Below are positions 9,630 to 17,069 of a stretch of DNA of 45,482 nucleotides, one piece after another (within the stretch, counting starts at the first letter, position 1; every line of letters starts with the position of its first letter). A program made the translations under genes and the position numbers. Under the pieces are notes generated by a model. It made no database searches. It was not told the origin of the DNA and was given only the letters and a program-made list of their open reading frames with translations. The DNA lies in contig JAVHLK010000037.1 of assembly GCA_031082285.1 (NCBI GenBank), positions 1 through 45,482 of the forward strand, written 5' to 3'. This stretch comes from Desulfomonilaceae bacterium. Its GTDB lineage: Bacteria > Desulfobacterota > Desulfomonilia > Desulfomonilales > Desulfomonilaceae.

Positions 9630-9840
9630 TAAGACTTCCTCCTCTCTGTACTTCAGGGTTCTTCATAGCTCTTCATTCAGAATTTCTTAAGCTTTCTACT
9701 TTGTGTTCAGCCCATAGAAAATGCACCGACACCGGAAAAGCACCTACCCCGTCAACTTTCCCGGGCAACCAAGGCTAAGATTTGATGGCGGGTTCTGTGA
9801 ACGTGACAGGTTCAAGCCACCCAAACAAAGATTCAACCGA

Positions 9841-9869
9841 CTTTAATTCAATATGCCGAAGCAAGTCAA
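9841..9869 (-). promoter_or_regulatory. candidate sigma-70 promoter for dsrABD
   Basis: On the minus strand, TTGACT (9869-9864) is followed after 17 bp by TTAAAG (9846-9841). This would give a leader of roughly 200 nt before dsrA. It is the best -35/-10 pair I found in the 9630-10000 part of the divergent region, but the -10 box is imperfect. Apart from this pair and the regulator promoter near 10009-10056, the gap 9630-10085 shows no gene. Confidence 0.35.
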
Positions 9870-10008
9870 GAAAAAACATCCGGAAATCTAAATAAATATC
9901 ACCGCTGTGCCCCGAATCGTTCTCTTCGGTACCAGCGCTTCGAGGAGAGGCTGCAAGCCGGTGAGTGCAGGCTGCTCGGGGCGGCTCTGAACCGCAATGA
10001 GATAATTC

Positions 10009-10037
10009 TTGACAGGGACGGGGCAACCGGTTACAGT
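10009..10037 (+). promoter_or_regulatory. sigma-70 promoter of the MerR-family regulator gene
   Basis: A perfect -35 box TTGACA (10009-10014) is separated by 17 bp from TACAGT (10032-10037). Transcription would start near 10044, inside the operator palindrome. The 17-bp spacer is normal, unlike the 19-20 bp spacers that MerR activators act on. Binding just downstream of the -10 box would therefore be expected to repress. Confidence 0.7.
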
Positions 10038-10056
10038 AACGTTAACGTCAACGTTA
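10037..10056. promoter_or_regulatory. 20-bp operator palindrome, probable autoregulatory MerR/LiuR-like site
   Basis: The 20-mer TAACGTTAACGTCAACGTTA equals its reverse complement except at one symmetric pair of positions. It is built from repeated ACGTT/AACGT units and overlaps the end of the -10 box and the predicted start of transcription. Operators of MerR-family regulators of acyl-CoA catabolism (LiuR type) have a similar TTACGTTAACGTAA-like core. An acyl-CoA dehydrogenase lies two genes downstream. Autorepression by the adjacent regulator is the simplest reading. Confidence 0.65.
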
Positions 10057-10085
10057 TTTTTACCCCACTCCCCGCAGGGCGCCTC

Positions 10086-10520
10086 ATGCCGCACGAAAAA
10101 AAATATTCCATCTCAGAATTGGCAGGTGAGTTCGACATCAGCCCTCGCACCATTCGTTTCTATGAAGAAAAACTTCTGCTCTCACCCAAACGCAGCAAAG
10201 GAAATTATCGTATCTACACCCGTCGAGATCGCGCCAGACTAAAACTCATTCTCCGTGGCAAACGCTTCGGGTACTCGCTTGAGGAAATCGCGGAAATGAT
10301 CGGCATGACCGACGTGAACATGAGCGAGATCACCCAGATCGAAAGAAGTCTGGCATTTGGAGAAAAGAAACTTGCCGAGATTCGCGAACGAATCGAAGAG
10401 CTGAAACTCCTGGAGCAAGATCTGCTCAACGTTGAGCAGCGGTTGGTTCGCAGGCTGACGGAACTCAAGAAGCAGGATGCCCTATCGCCTCAACACCTTC
10501 CCGATGGGGCGACGGAGTGA
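10086..10520 (+). CDS. MerR-family transcriptional regulator
   Basis: This 144-residue DNA-binding protein has the MerR winged helix-turn-helix at its N terminus: YSISELAGEFDISPRTIRFYEEKLLL, then SKGNYRIYTRRDRARL. A coiled-coil dimerisation region follows (about residues 80-135). There is no cysteine set for metal sensing, so a small organic effector such as an acyl-CoA is more likely than a metal. The gene lies just behind a strong promoter and palindrome that it probably binds. It leads a plus-strand series with an acyl-CoA dehydrogenase and is divergent from dsrABD. Function by analogy with LiuR-type regulators is inference. Confidence 0.9.
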   Translation: MPHEKKYSISELAGEFDISPRTIRFYEEKLLLSPKRSKGNYRIYTRRDRARLKLILRGKRFGYSLEEIAEMIGMTDVNMSEITQIERSLAFGEKKLAEIRERIEELKLLEQDLLNVEQRLVRRLTELKKQDALSPQHLPDGATE

Positions 10521-10587
10521 TCAACCACTCACCGGTTACCCTCGACGGAATCGAAACACGCAGGCATGCGAGAAGGGAGACAAGACC

Positions 10588-11088
10588 ATGGAATCGCCGG
10601 CAATCAAAGAGTTGACCAGCCTGTTGAACAAATGTTGGCTGACGCATGACGCCATGTGGTTTTTCCATTGTCTGCAGGAACTGGGCATAGAAAAAACCAA
10701 CAGGCTCAACAAGGCCGCAATCGGTTCCCTTGCCCCCATTGAGGTAAAGAGACTGAGAAAAGCCTTCGACCTTGGCCCGGTGGACGGCTTGGGGCAGGTC
10801 AAGGAGCTGATTGAGGCTGCAGAGACAGTCTTTATTCCCGACTTCATGGGCTATGAGATTACGTACCTCGGGGACAACGGTCTGCGCTTTGACGTGGAAA
10901 AATGTTTCGCATACGAGGGCATAGGCCGAATGGGGGCCATCGACCGTTACGAATGCGGCCTTTTTTATCGTATCGAAGCTTGGTTTCGCGCCGTGGGACT
11001 CAGGTACGAGGTCGTTCCCGAGGTGAGGAATTGCATGATGCATTTGGAAGGCAACTGCCGGCGAGAGTACACATTTTCGTTCGGGTAG
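10588..11088 (+). CDS. DUF6125-like protein of unknown function
   Basis: From the ATG at 10588, supported by GGGAGA 7 bp upstream, the product is 166 residues. It opens with a helical segment, LLNKCWLTHDAMWFFHCLQELG. The second half resembles small-molecule-binding or hydrolase-like folds, with the block MMHLEGNCRREYTF at the C terminus. Proteins with the WLTHDAMWFxHxxxExG signature recur in anaerobes beside acyl-CoA metabolism genes; I assign it to the DUF6125 type by memory of that motif. There is no membrane segment. It sits between the MerR regulator (67 bp) and the acyl-CoA dehydrogenase (210 bp). Confidence 0.7.
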   Translation: MESPAIKELTSLLNKCWLTHDAMWFFHCLQELGIEKTNRLNKAAIGSLAPIEVKRLRKAFDLGPVDGLGQVKELIEAAETVFIPDFMGYEITYLGDNGLRFDVEKCFAYEGIGRMGAIDRYECGLFYRIEAWFRAVGLRYEVVPEVRNCMMHLEGNCRREYTFSFG

Positions 11089-11298
11089 GTTCCGGTGGAA
11101 GCCCCTGTTGCAGGGTGGGTTCCGAGAAGCTCCCTGATTTCGGTTGGTTCACCAATCCGGCCATACGCCGTACCACGTGTACCCACAGGCATTTGCTGCA
11201 GGTATGAGGCGTGTCCCCGACCGCGGGCGATTCGTCCTTCCTGTGGAATCAATACTGCGCGTCCATTCTCGCCGTACCCAATCAAGGAGGAAGAAAAC

Positions 11299-12534
11299 AT
11301 GTTGGAAGCATTGCTCACCGAATCCCAAAAGAACCTCAGAGACGAAGTCCGTGACTTCGTCAAGAGCGTCCCCAGACAGTTGCTGCTGGACATGGACGCG
11401 GACAAGGTCACGTTTCCTCGAGAGTACCTTGTGGAGGCCGGGAAGAGAAACCTTCTGGGCCTCAGATTCTCGAAAGAATACGGCGGCAGGGGCCTGAAAT
11501 GGGTCGACGAGATCGTCGCCCTGGAGGAGATAGGAGTCCTGGGAGCGTCCCTCGGATGCCTGTACGGCCTCGTAAGCATTGTCGGAGAGGCGTTGGATTT
11601 CTTTGGAACCGATGCACAAAAGAAGAAATACCTCCACCCCATCCTCAAAGGCGAACTCTACTGTGCCGAAGCCTTGACGGAACCGAGAGGCGGCTCCGAC
11701 TTCTTCGGCGCGACCGCGTCTGCGCGAAAGGAAGGTAACCATTACGTGCTCAACGGCCAGAAACGATTCGTGGTGGGAGCGGAAGGTGCGGATGTGTTTC
11801 TGGTTTACGTACGGACGGGAGAGGCAACGGCTCCGGGTAAGTCAATCAGCGCGTTTATCGTGGAACGGGACATGGGGGTGGACGCGAAGTACATTTACGG
11901 ACTCATGGGGACCCGCGGAGGGGGAGCAGGCAGAATCGTGTTCAAGGACACAAAGGTTCCGGCCGAGAACCTCATCTTGGGAGAAAACCGGGGAGCCGAG
12001 GTATTCAATCAAATGATGATTCCCGAGCGAATGACGTCCGCCGCGGCTGCAATGGGAGGGGCTCGAAATGCGCTGGAAATCGCCGCTCGATACAGCAACA
12101 AGCGGAAGGCGTTCGGCACGAAGATCCGAGACTTCCAGGGGGTGAGCTTCAAGGTCGCGGACAGCATCACCAAGATGGATGCTTCGAGGGCCCTTTGTTA
12201 CGCCACCGCGGCCACCGTGGATTCCCTGGGGAGCACGGGCTATTCCAGGAGGCTTGTTTCTCAGTCCAAGAAGTTCTGCACCGATTCCGCGTGGGAAATC
12301 ATCAATAACGCGATGCAGATAATGGGCGGCATCGGGTACACCAACGTCTATCCCATCGAGAGGCAACTCCGGGACGCTCGATTGATGCAGATCTGGACCG
12401 GAACAAATGAAATCATGAATCTCATCATTCAACACGAATACTATCGTGAAGTCCTCAAAAGCGTTCCCGAGGTCCGGGACCCTGAAAGCGATGCGGCGGA
12501 AGCCTTTGCCGAAGACGAGAAGATCTACGAATGA
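11299..12534 (+). CDS. acyl-CoA dehydrogenase with catalytic Glu at the IVD/LCAD position
   Basis: The product is 411 residues, a full-length FAD-dependent acyl-CoA dehydrogenase that oxidises an acyl-CoA at C2-C3 and passes electrons to ETF. It shows the three-domain layout: the signature [13 protein letters not shown], the FAD/acyl loop, and the C-terminal bundle with [23 protein letters not shown]. At the usual catalytic base site (EGT in medium-chain enzymes) it has Thr367-Gly-Thr. A glutamate stands at residue 243 in MIPERM, which matches the base position of isovaleryl-CoA and long-chain enzymes. AAGGAGG lies 8 bp before the start. The substrate is undetermined; a branched or long chain is plausible. 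Confidence 0.93.
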   Translation: MLEALLTESQKNLRDEVRDFVKSVPRQLLLDMDADKVTFPREYLVEAGKRNLLGLRFSKEYGGRGLKWVDEIVALEEIGVLGASLGCLYGLVSIVGEALDFFGTDAQKKKYLHPILKGELYCAEALTEPRGGSDFFGATASARKEGNHYVLNGQKRFVVGAEGADVFLVYVRTGEATAPGKSISAFIVERDMGVDAKYIYGLMGTRGGGAGRIVFKDTKVPAENLILGENRGAEVFNQMMIPERMTSAAAAMGGARNALEIAARYSNKRKAFGTKIRDFQGVSFKVADSITKMDASRALCYATAATVDSLGSTGYSRRLVSQSKKFCTDSAWEIINNAMQIMGGIGYTNVYPIERQLRDARLMQIWTGTNEIMNLIIQHEYYREVLKSVPEVRDPESDAAEAFAEDEKIYE

Positions 12535-12658
12535 TCTTGTGGAGAGGTCGCCACAACCTTGGTACTACCTGAGACCTTCGCAGGTCTGGACACCGCGGGA
12601 CCGATCGAGTAACGTATGCCCTATTCCTGGTCCGTACGACGAGCGGACGTTCTGAGAG

Positions 12659-13882
12659 GTGTACGATTTCATGGAATTGCTTTCGGTCCCGCGTTTCAGG
12701 TTCCTGCATTCGTCTCAAGAAGGGCGCGTTCCCTTTGAGGAAAGCGAACTACGAAAGCCCATACCTCAGTTACGACCCACCCCCGGCGGAAAGTCATCAT
12801 CGGGGATAACATATGGCACATATCTCACCGCGATCAAAACTTTCATAGAAAAGAACTGGGATCGGTTTGCCCGCTTACTGTATGATTCCGTCTCCATCGA
12901 CGGAGGGACGGTCTCTACTCTGGACATTGTTGCCGAAAAACACGGCAGCGAGTACCATCCGGCACGGATAGCTGTCGAGGGAGAGTCTTGGAGAGCGTCT
13001 TATGTCGTAAACCTGGCGATCAACGACAGAGGTCGGGACCGACTGACCCGGGATTTTCAGCTCCTTCGGGAATTTGGCCTACATTTTCCAAGGACGTTCG
13101 TCCCCGCGGCCTACTTCGCCGATGAGGTTTCCGTATTTCGAGACAATGCTTCACCTGTGAATTGCTCTCTGTTCGTGGGGGAATGGTTCGACGGATTCCA
13201 TGAGTTTCACCTGTCCCGCGATGAGAACACCGGGTCGTTGGGTACGGTCGTTTGGGACACGGATCGAGGGTACGAGATTCTGACCTTGGAAGAATCCGAG
13301 TCCGTCTTCCGGCAGGCGGCCTTCATCCTGACTTACTATTACGACCCGGAGAGTTTCAGGGAGATCTTTCCATGGCATCATGCCGCGGGGGACTTCGTTG
13401 TTTCACGGCTCAACGGAGAGCCGCGGGTGAAGCTGATCACCGTACGGCAATATGCACCTCGACTGATCGACGTGCAACGGTCCCGTGAAAGTCGGCTCAA
13501 GGCTCTCATGCTTTTCATAGCCAACCTGACGGTGAGAATGAGATTGGACAGATTGGACGGCGTGGGAGAGACGGCTTGGGCGGGGGACCACTGCGTCGAC
13601 GCCGTCGTCCGAGGCGCTTTCGACGGACTGACGGCCAAGGTTCATGATAACATGTGCGAACCCGCATTGGTTGACTCGTTTCTGATTGCCGCGACACGCA
13701 TGTCTCTGGAGGACGCGGCCGGTCTTTTTGCAGAAGTGATGGAAGGTTACGACGAGGATGCCCCCGACATGCCGGTGATCCAACGTCATTTGGCGGATCA
13801 CATTTTACTGGTGTACCGCTGTTTCCGGAATCTCTCACGTCATCTCTCACAAAGGAACCCATGGAGCTTCGAACGACCTTGA
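12659..13882 (+). CDS. unrecognised 407-residue protein overlapping a DsrN-like gene
   Basis: I do not recognise this family. The start is a GTG at 12659 or an ATG at 12671 (the latter better spaced from GAGAGG). The layout faintly recalls aminoglycoside-phosphotransferase/protein-kinase folds. It has a mixed N-terminal lobe (YVVNLAINDRGRDRLTRDFQLLREF), a hinge-like LFVGEWFDGFHEFHL, and WHHAAGDFVV followed by VKLITVRQY where a catalytic loop would lie, but the canonical catalytic Asp and Asn are not evident. It has no signal peptide. It overlaps the first DsrN/CbiA-like gene by 22 bp, so the two are translationally coupled, which suggests a job linked to tetrapyrrole amidation or siroheme delivery. 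Confidence 0.8.
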   Translation: MYDFMELLSVPRFRFLHSSQEGRVPFEESELRKPIPQLRPTPGGKSSSGITYGTYLTAIKTFIEKNWDRFARLLYDSVSIDGGTVSTLDIVAEKHGSEYHPARIAVEGESWRASYVVNLAINDRGRDRLTRDFQLLREFGLHFPRTFVPAAYFADEVSVFRDNASPVNCSLFVGEWFDGFHEFHLSRDENTGSLGTVVWDTDRGYEILTLEESESVFRQAAFILTYYYDPESFREIFPWHHAAGDFVVSRLNGEPRVKLITVRQYAPRLIDVQRSRESRLKALMLFIANLTVRMRLDRLDGVGETAWAGDHCVDAVVRGAFDGLTAKVHDNMCEPALVDSFLIAATRMSLEDAAGLFAEVMEGYDEDAPDMPVIQRHLADHILLVYRCFRNLSRHLSQRNPWSFERP

Positions 13883-15297
13883 AGTGCTCCACGCCCCGAG
13901 TAATCACGGCCGCACTCAGCGGCGGAGCCGGAAAGACACTGATCACCGTGGGGCTCATTGGGGCACTGAGGCGTCGAGGCATGCTCGTCGGGGCCTTCAA
14001 GAAAGGACCCGACTATATCGATGCGGGCTGGCTCGGGCTTGCGTCTCGCGAGGCATGCTACAATCTCGACACCTATTTGTTTCCGGAAGAGATTGTGAGG
14101 GGATCGTTCGTGAGAAGGTCACTGGGAAAGCAGATTTCCGTCGTGGAGGGCAACCGCGGACTCTTCGACGGGGTAAATCCCGAAGGCGGTTACAGTACCG
14201 CTGAGTTGGCAAAGCTCTTGAGGGCCCCGGTAGTCCTCATTGTGGACGCTTCCAAAGTGACGCGCACCGCTGCCGCACTCGTGCTCGGATGCCGAGAATT
14301 TGACAAGGACCTGAACGTGGCGGCCGTCATTCTCAACCGCGTGGCAGGCTCTCGTCACGAGAGGATTCTCCGCCAATCCATCGAAGCGGCAACGGCAATA
14401 CCGGTGATGGGATCGGTGAGAAAACTGGCCGCCAAGAATCTTCCGCAACGGCACTTGGGGCTGCTCCCCCTCCATGAACACCCCGGTGCCCTCCAGTTCA
14501 TTGAGGATGCGGCGAACCTGATTGAGGAATCCGTCGATGTGGAGAATTTGTTGACCGTTGCCGCATCCGCCGTACCCGTGGAAGCACTCTCTACGTGTCC
14601 AAAGGATATGGTTGGAGCCGGCGTGACGTTGCCGACGGTACGGATCGGCATCGTGAGGGATTCCGCGTTCCAATTCTACTACCCGGAGAATGTGGAGGCT
14701 CTCCTCGAAACCGGAGCCGAAATGGTCGAGATAAGCGCCCTGGAGGAAAAACCTCTGCCTCGCATTGATGCCCTTTACATAGGGGGCGGGTTCCCCGAAA
14801 CGCATGCGGAGGCTTTGGCGGGGAATAGAGTGTTCAAGAAGTCTCTGCGCGAAGAAGTCTCGGCAGGACTGCCGGTGTATGCAGAGTGCGGCGGACTGAT
14901 GTATCTGTGCCGGAACCTCCTAATAGACGGCATGAGCTACCCCATGGCGGGGGTATTTTCCATGGACGCCGTGCTCGAACGCAAACCGCAGGGTCTCGGC
15001 TATGTCCAAGTCGAAGTGACGTATCCAAATCCATTCTATCCGTGCGGCGCGGTGCTGACCGGCCATGAATTTCACTACTCATCCATTCAGGGGCTCGACG
15101 ATTCTTCGGTGTCCTGGGCCTTTCGGGTGTTGAGGGGTCACGGCGTCGACGGCATTCGAGACGGCGCGTGCCGCCTCAACGCGTTTGGAACATACGTCCA
15201 TATGCATGCGCTCGGAGAGTCGCTCTGGGCAAAAGGGCTCATCAACGCTGCGCTGGATTATCACGCAACCCGAACAAACAGGCCGGCTGCCGTGTAG
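13861..15297 (+). CDS. DsrN/CbiA-type cobyrinate or siroheme amidase, copy 1
   Basis: This 478-residue glutamine-dependent amidotransferase belongs to the cobyrinate a,c-diamide synthase family. An N-terminal dethiobiotin-synthetase-like ATPase domain carries the P-loop GGAGKT at residues 21-26, then FKKGPDYIDAGW and VEGNRGLFDG. The C-terminal class I glutaminase has Cys343 in YAECGGLMYL and GHEFHYS with the histidine. In sulfate reducers, DsrN of this family converts siroheme to its amide form for DsrAB; the alternative is a cobalamin-pathway CbiA. No other cobalamin gene is nearby while dsrABD is, so I favour the siroheme role. AAAGGA precedes the start, which overlaps the upstream gene. 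A second copy follows. Confidence 0.9.
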   Translation: MELRTTLKCSTPRVITAALSGGAGKTLITVGLIGALRRRGMLVGAFKKGPDYIDAGWLGLASREACYNLDTYLFPEEIVRGSFVRRSLGKQISVVEGNRGLFDGVNPEGGYSTAELAKLLRAPVVLIVDASKVTRTAAALVLGCREFDKDLNVAAVILNRVAGSRHERILRQSIEAATAIPVMGSVRKLAAKNLPQRHLGLLPLHEHPGALQFIEDAANLIEESVDVENLLTVAASAVPVEALSTCPKDMVGAGVTLPTVRIGIVRDSAFQFYYPENVEALLETGAEMVEISALEEKPLPRIDALYIGGGFPETHAEALAGNRVFKKSLREEVSAGLPVYAECGGLMYLCRNLLIDGMSYPMAGVFSMDAVLERKPQGLGYVQVEVTYPNPFYPCGAVLTGHEFHYSSIQGLDDSSVSWAFRVLRGHGVDGIRDGACRLNAFGTYVHMHALGESLWAKGLINAALDYHATRTNRPAAV

Positions 15298-15360
15298 ACG
15301 GTGCCGGCGAAAGAGGACGTTATAGTGTCGGCCCTTGAATGCTGCGGACACCTTCACGTT

Positions 15361-15470
15361 TGTCATCGCGAGCCCGAGGCTTTGGGAGGGCACGGCAATG
15401 CCGGCCTTTCATGAAGCATTGAGATTGCTTTCCCGCGTTCTGCGCGGGACTGCGCTCCTCGCAATGACAG
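15361..15470. repeat. REP/MITE-like inverted-repeat element between the two DsrN-like genes
   Basis: The ends TGTCATCGCGAG (15361-15372) and CTCGCAATGACA (15459-15470) form near-perfect terminal inverted repeats. The interior holds a GAGATTGCTT block and a GCGCGG hairpin (CCCGCG/CGCGGG). It belongs to the same family as the element at 609-682. It occupies most of the 304-bp gap between the paralogous genes. No transposase is present, so it would be non-autonomous. Confidence 0.7.
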
Positions 15471-15601
15471 GAGCGACAGGTTGGAGCGTTGAGGAAATGG
15501 GTTAAGATCAACGCGAAAATCAAAGCGCGTCACTATAGTTCCGTGGCGGCTCTTTGACCGTCCATTGATCCGGTAGAACAGACAAGGCGGTGGTAGATCA
15601 T

Positions 15602-17056
15602 ATGTCAACGACGCGTCGCGTTCCGAGAGCAGTCATTGCAGCCCTGAAAGGAGGGGCGGGCAAGACCTTCATCACAGTAGGACTGGTTGCGGCCCTCAAG
15701 GCCCGAGGGTTGTCCGTCGGGGTTTTCAAGAAAGGGCCCGATTACATCGACGCGGGGTGGCTGGGACTTTGTGCCGGCGCCGAGTGCTACAATCTCGACT
15801 CGTACCTGTTCAGCGAGGACATTGTGCGTGCCTCGTTTCTTCAGCGGTCCATTGGACGCGACATTGCCATGGTCGAGGGAAACCGCGGCTTGTTTGACGG
15901 TGTGGACGCTCAGGGCAATTACAGCACCGCCGAGTTGGCCAAACTTCTCGCGGCACCCGTCATTCTCATCGTCGACGCCACGAAGATGACCCGGACCGCC
16001 GCTGCTCTCGTCGTGGGATGCAGAGCGTTGGACCCCGCGATGGAGATCAAGGCGGTGATCCTCAACCGCGTGGCCGGGGCGCGTCACGAGCGAGTGCTCA
16101 GGGAAGCTATAGAGGGGGAGACTTCAATTCCGGTCATCGGCTCGGTCAAAAAAATGCCCTTGGAAAGCTTCCCTCAAAGACATCTCGGACTCCTGCCCTT
16201 GTACGAGCACCCCAAAGCTGCGGAATTCGTACAGTCGGCTGCAAGAGTAGTCGAAACATCCGTCGATCTGGATCGGCTCATCCGGTTCGCTTCAACCGCC
16301 AAAGACATGGAGGTCGCCGAAAGCACCGCACGGTTTGTCCCAACGAGATCCGAGCGGGTCTCCGGGTTACGAATCGGGGTGCTCCGTGACTCCGCGTTCC
16401 AGTTCTATTATCCGGAGAATCTGGAGGCCCTGCAAGTCACGGGGGTCGAGCTGGTGGAGATCAGTGCATTGGAACCGGTGGAACTCCCCGAGTTGGACTG
16501 CCTGTACATCGGGGGAGGATTTCCGGAAACCCACAGCGATCGCCTGGCAGGCAACCTTATCTTCAAAGAGTCTCTGAGAAGGGCCGTGGAAGGCGGACTG
16601 CCCGTCTATGCCGAATGCGGCGGTCTCATGTACCTGTCCAGGAACCTTCTTGTAGACGACAACGTCTATCCCATGGCGGGAGTGTTTCCCGTCGATACGG
16701 TCTTGGAACGCAGGCCGCAGGGTCACGGCTATATCCGCGCGGAGGTCGCGAGAGCGAATCCGTTTTACCCGTTGGGGACCATCGTGACGGGGCATGAGTT
16801 CCACTATTCATATGTGACCGCGCCGGTCGAGAAATCCGCGGATTACGCATTCAAGGTTTTGAGGGGACACGGAATGGACGGTCATCGGGACGGCATACGT
16901 ACGGTCAATGCCCTTGGGACCTATATTCATGTTCATGCACTCGGGACGCCTCAGTGGGCCGAGGGCCTACTTGATGCCGCCGCAGCGCACCGCTCGATGC
17001 GCGCTGCGTCGGTCGGCTTCGACAACCGCGGTGACGATCTGAAGGTCCTCCCATGA
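15602..17056 (+). CDS. DsrN/CbiA-type cobyrinate or siroheme amidase, copy 2
   Basis: The product is 484 residues from the ATG at 15602; a GTG at 15590 is possible but sits on top of the AAGGCGG ribosome binding site. It is a close paralogue of the preceding amidase, roughly 60 percent identical by eye over the N-terminal half. It keeps every key element: P-loop GGAGKT at residues 17-22, FKKGPDYIDAGW, VEGNRGLFDG, the nucleophile Cys339 in YAECGGLMYL, and GHEFHYS. Both copies therefore look active. They may have split the amidation steps, or one may serve siroheme and the other a corrinoid. The helicase gene follows after 13 bp. Confidence 0.9.
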   Translation: MSTTRRVPRAVIAALKGGAGKTFITVGLVAALKARGLSVGVFKKGPDYIDAGWLGLCAGAECYNLDSYLFSEDIVRASFLQRSIGRDIAMVEGNRGLFDGVDAQGNYSTAELAKLLAAPVILIVDATKMTRTAAALVVGCRALDPAMEIKAVILNRVAGARHERVLREAIEGETSIPVIGSVKKMPLESFPQRHLGLLPLYEHPKAAEFVQSAARVVETSVDLDRLIRFASTAKDMEVAESTARFVPTRSERVSGLRIGVLRDSAFQFYYPENLEALQVTGVELVEISALEPVELPELDCLYIGGGFPETHSDRLAGNLIFKESLRRAVEGGLPVYAECGGLMYLSRNLLVDDNVYPMAGVFPVDTVLERRPQGHGYIRAEVARANPFYPLGTIVTGHEFHYSYVTAPVEKSADYAFKVLRGHGMDGHRDGIRTVNALGTYIHVHALGTPQWAEGLLDAAAAHRSMRAASVGFDNRGDDLKVLP

Positions 17057-17069
17057 AGGGCCGGTGTCC

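Noticed and set aside
8316-9632. 438-codon plus-strand open frame
   Set aside because: It lies antisense to dsrA, which has full conservation of motifs; this frame has no recognisable protein features.
12571-12586. AGACCT-TCGC-AGGTCT stem-loop
   Set aside because: The stem is only 6 bp and no T-run follows, so I did not call it a terminator.
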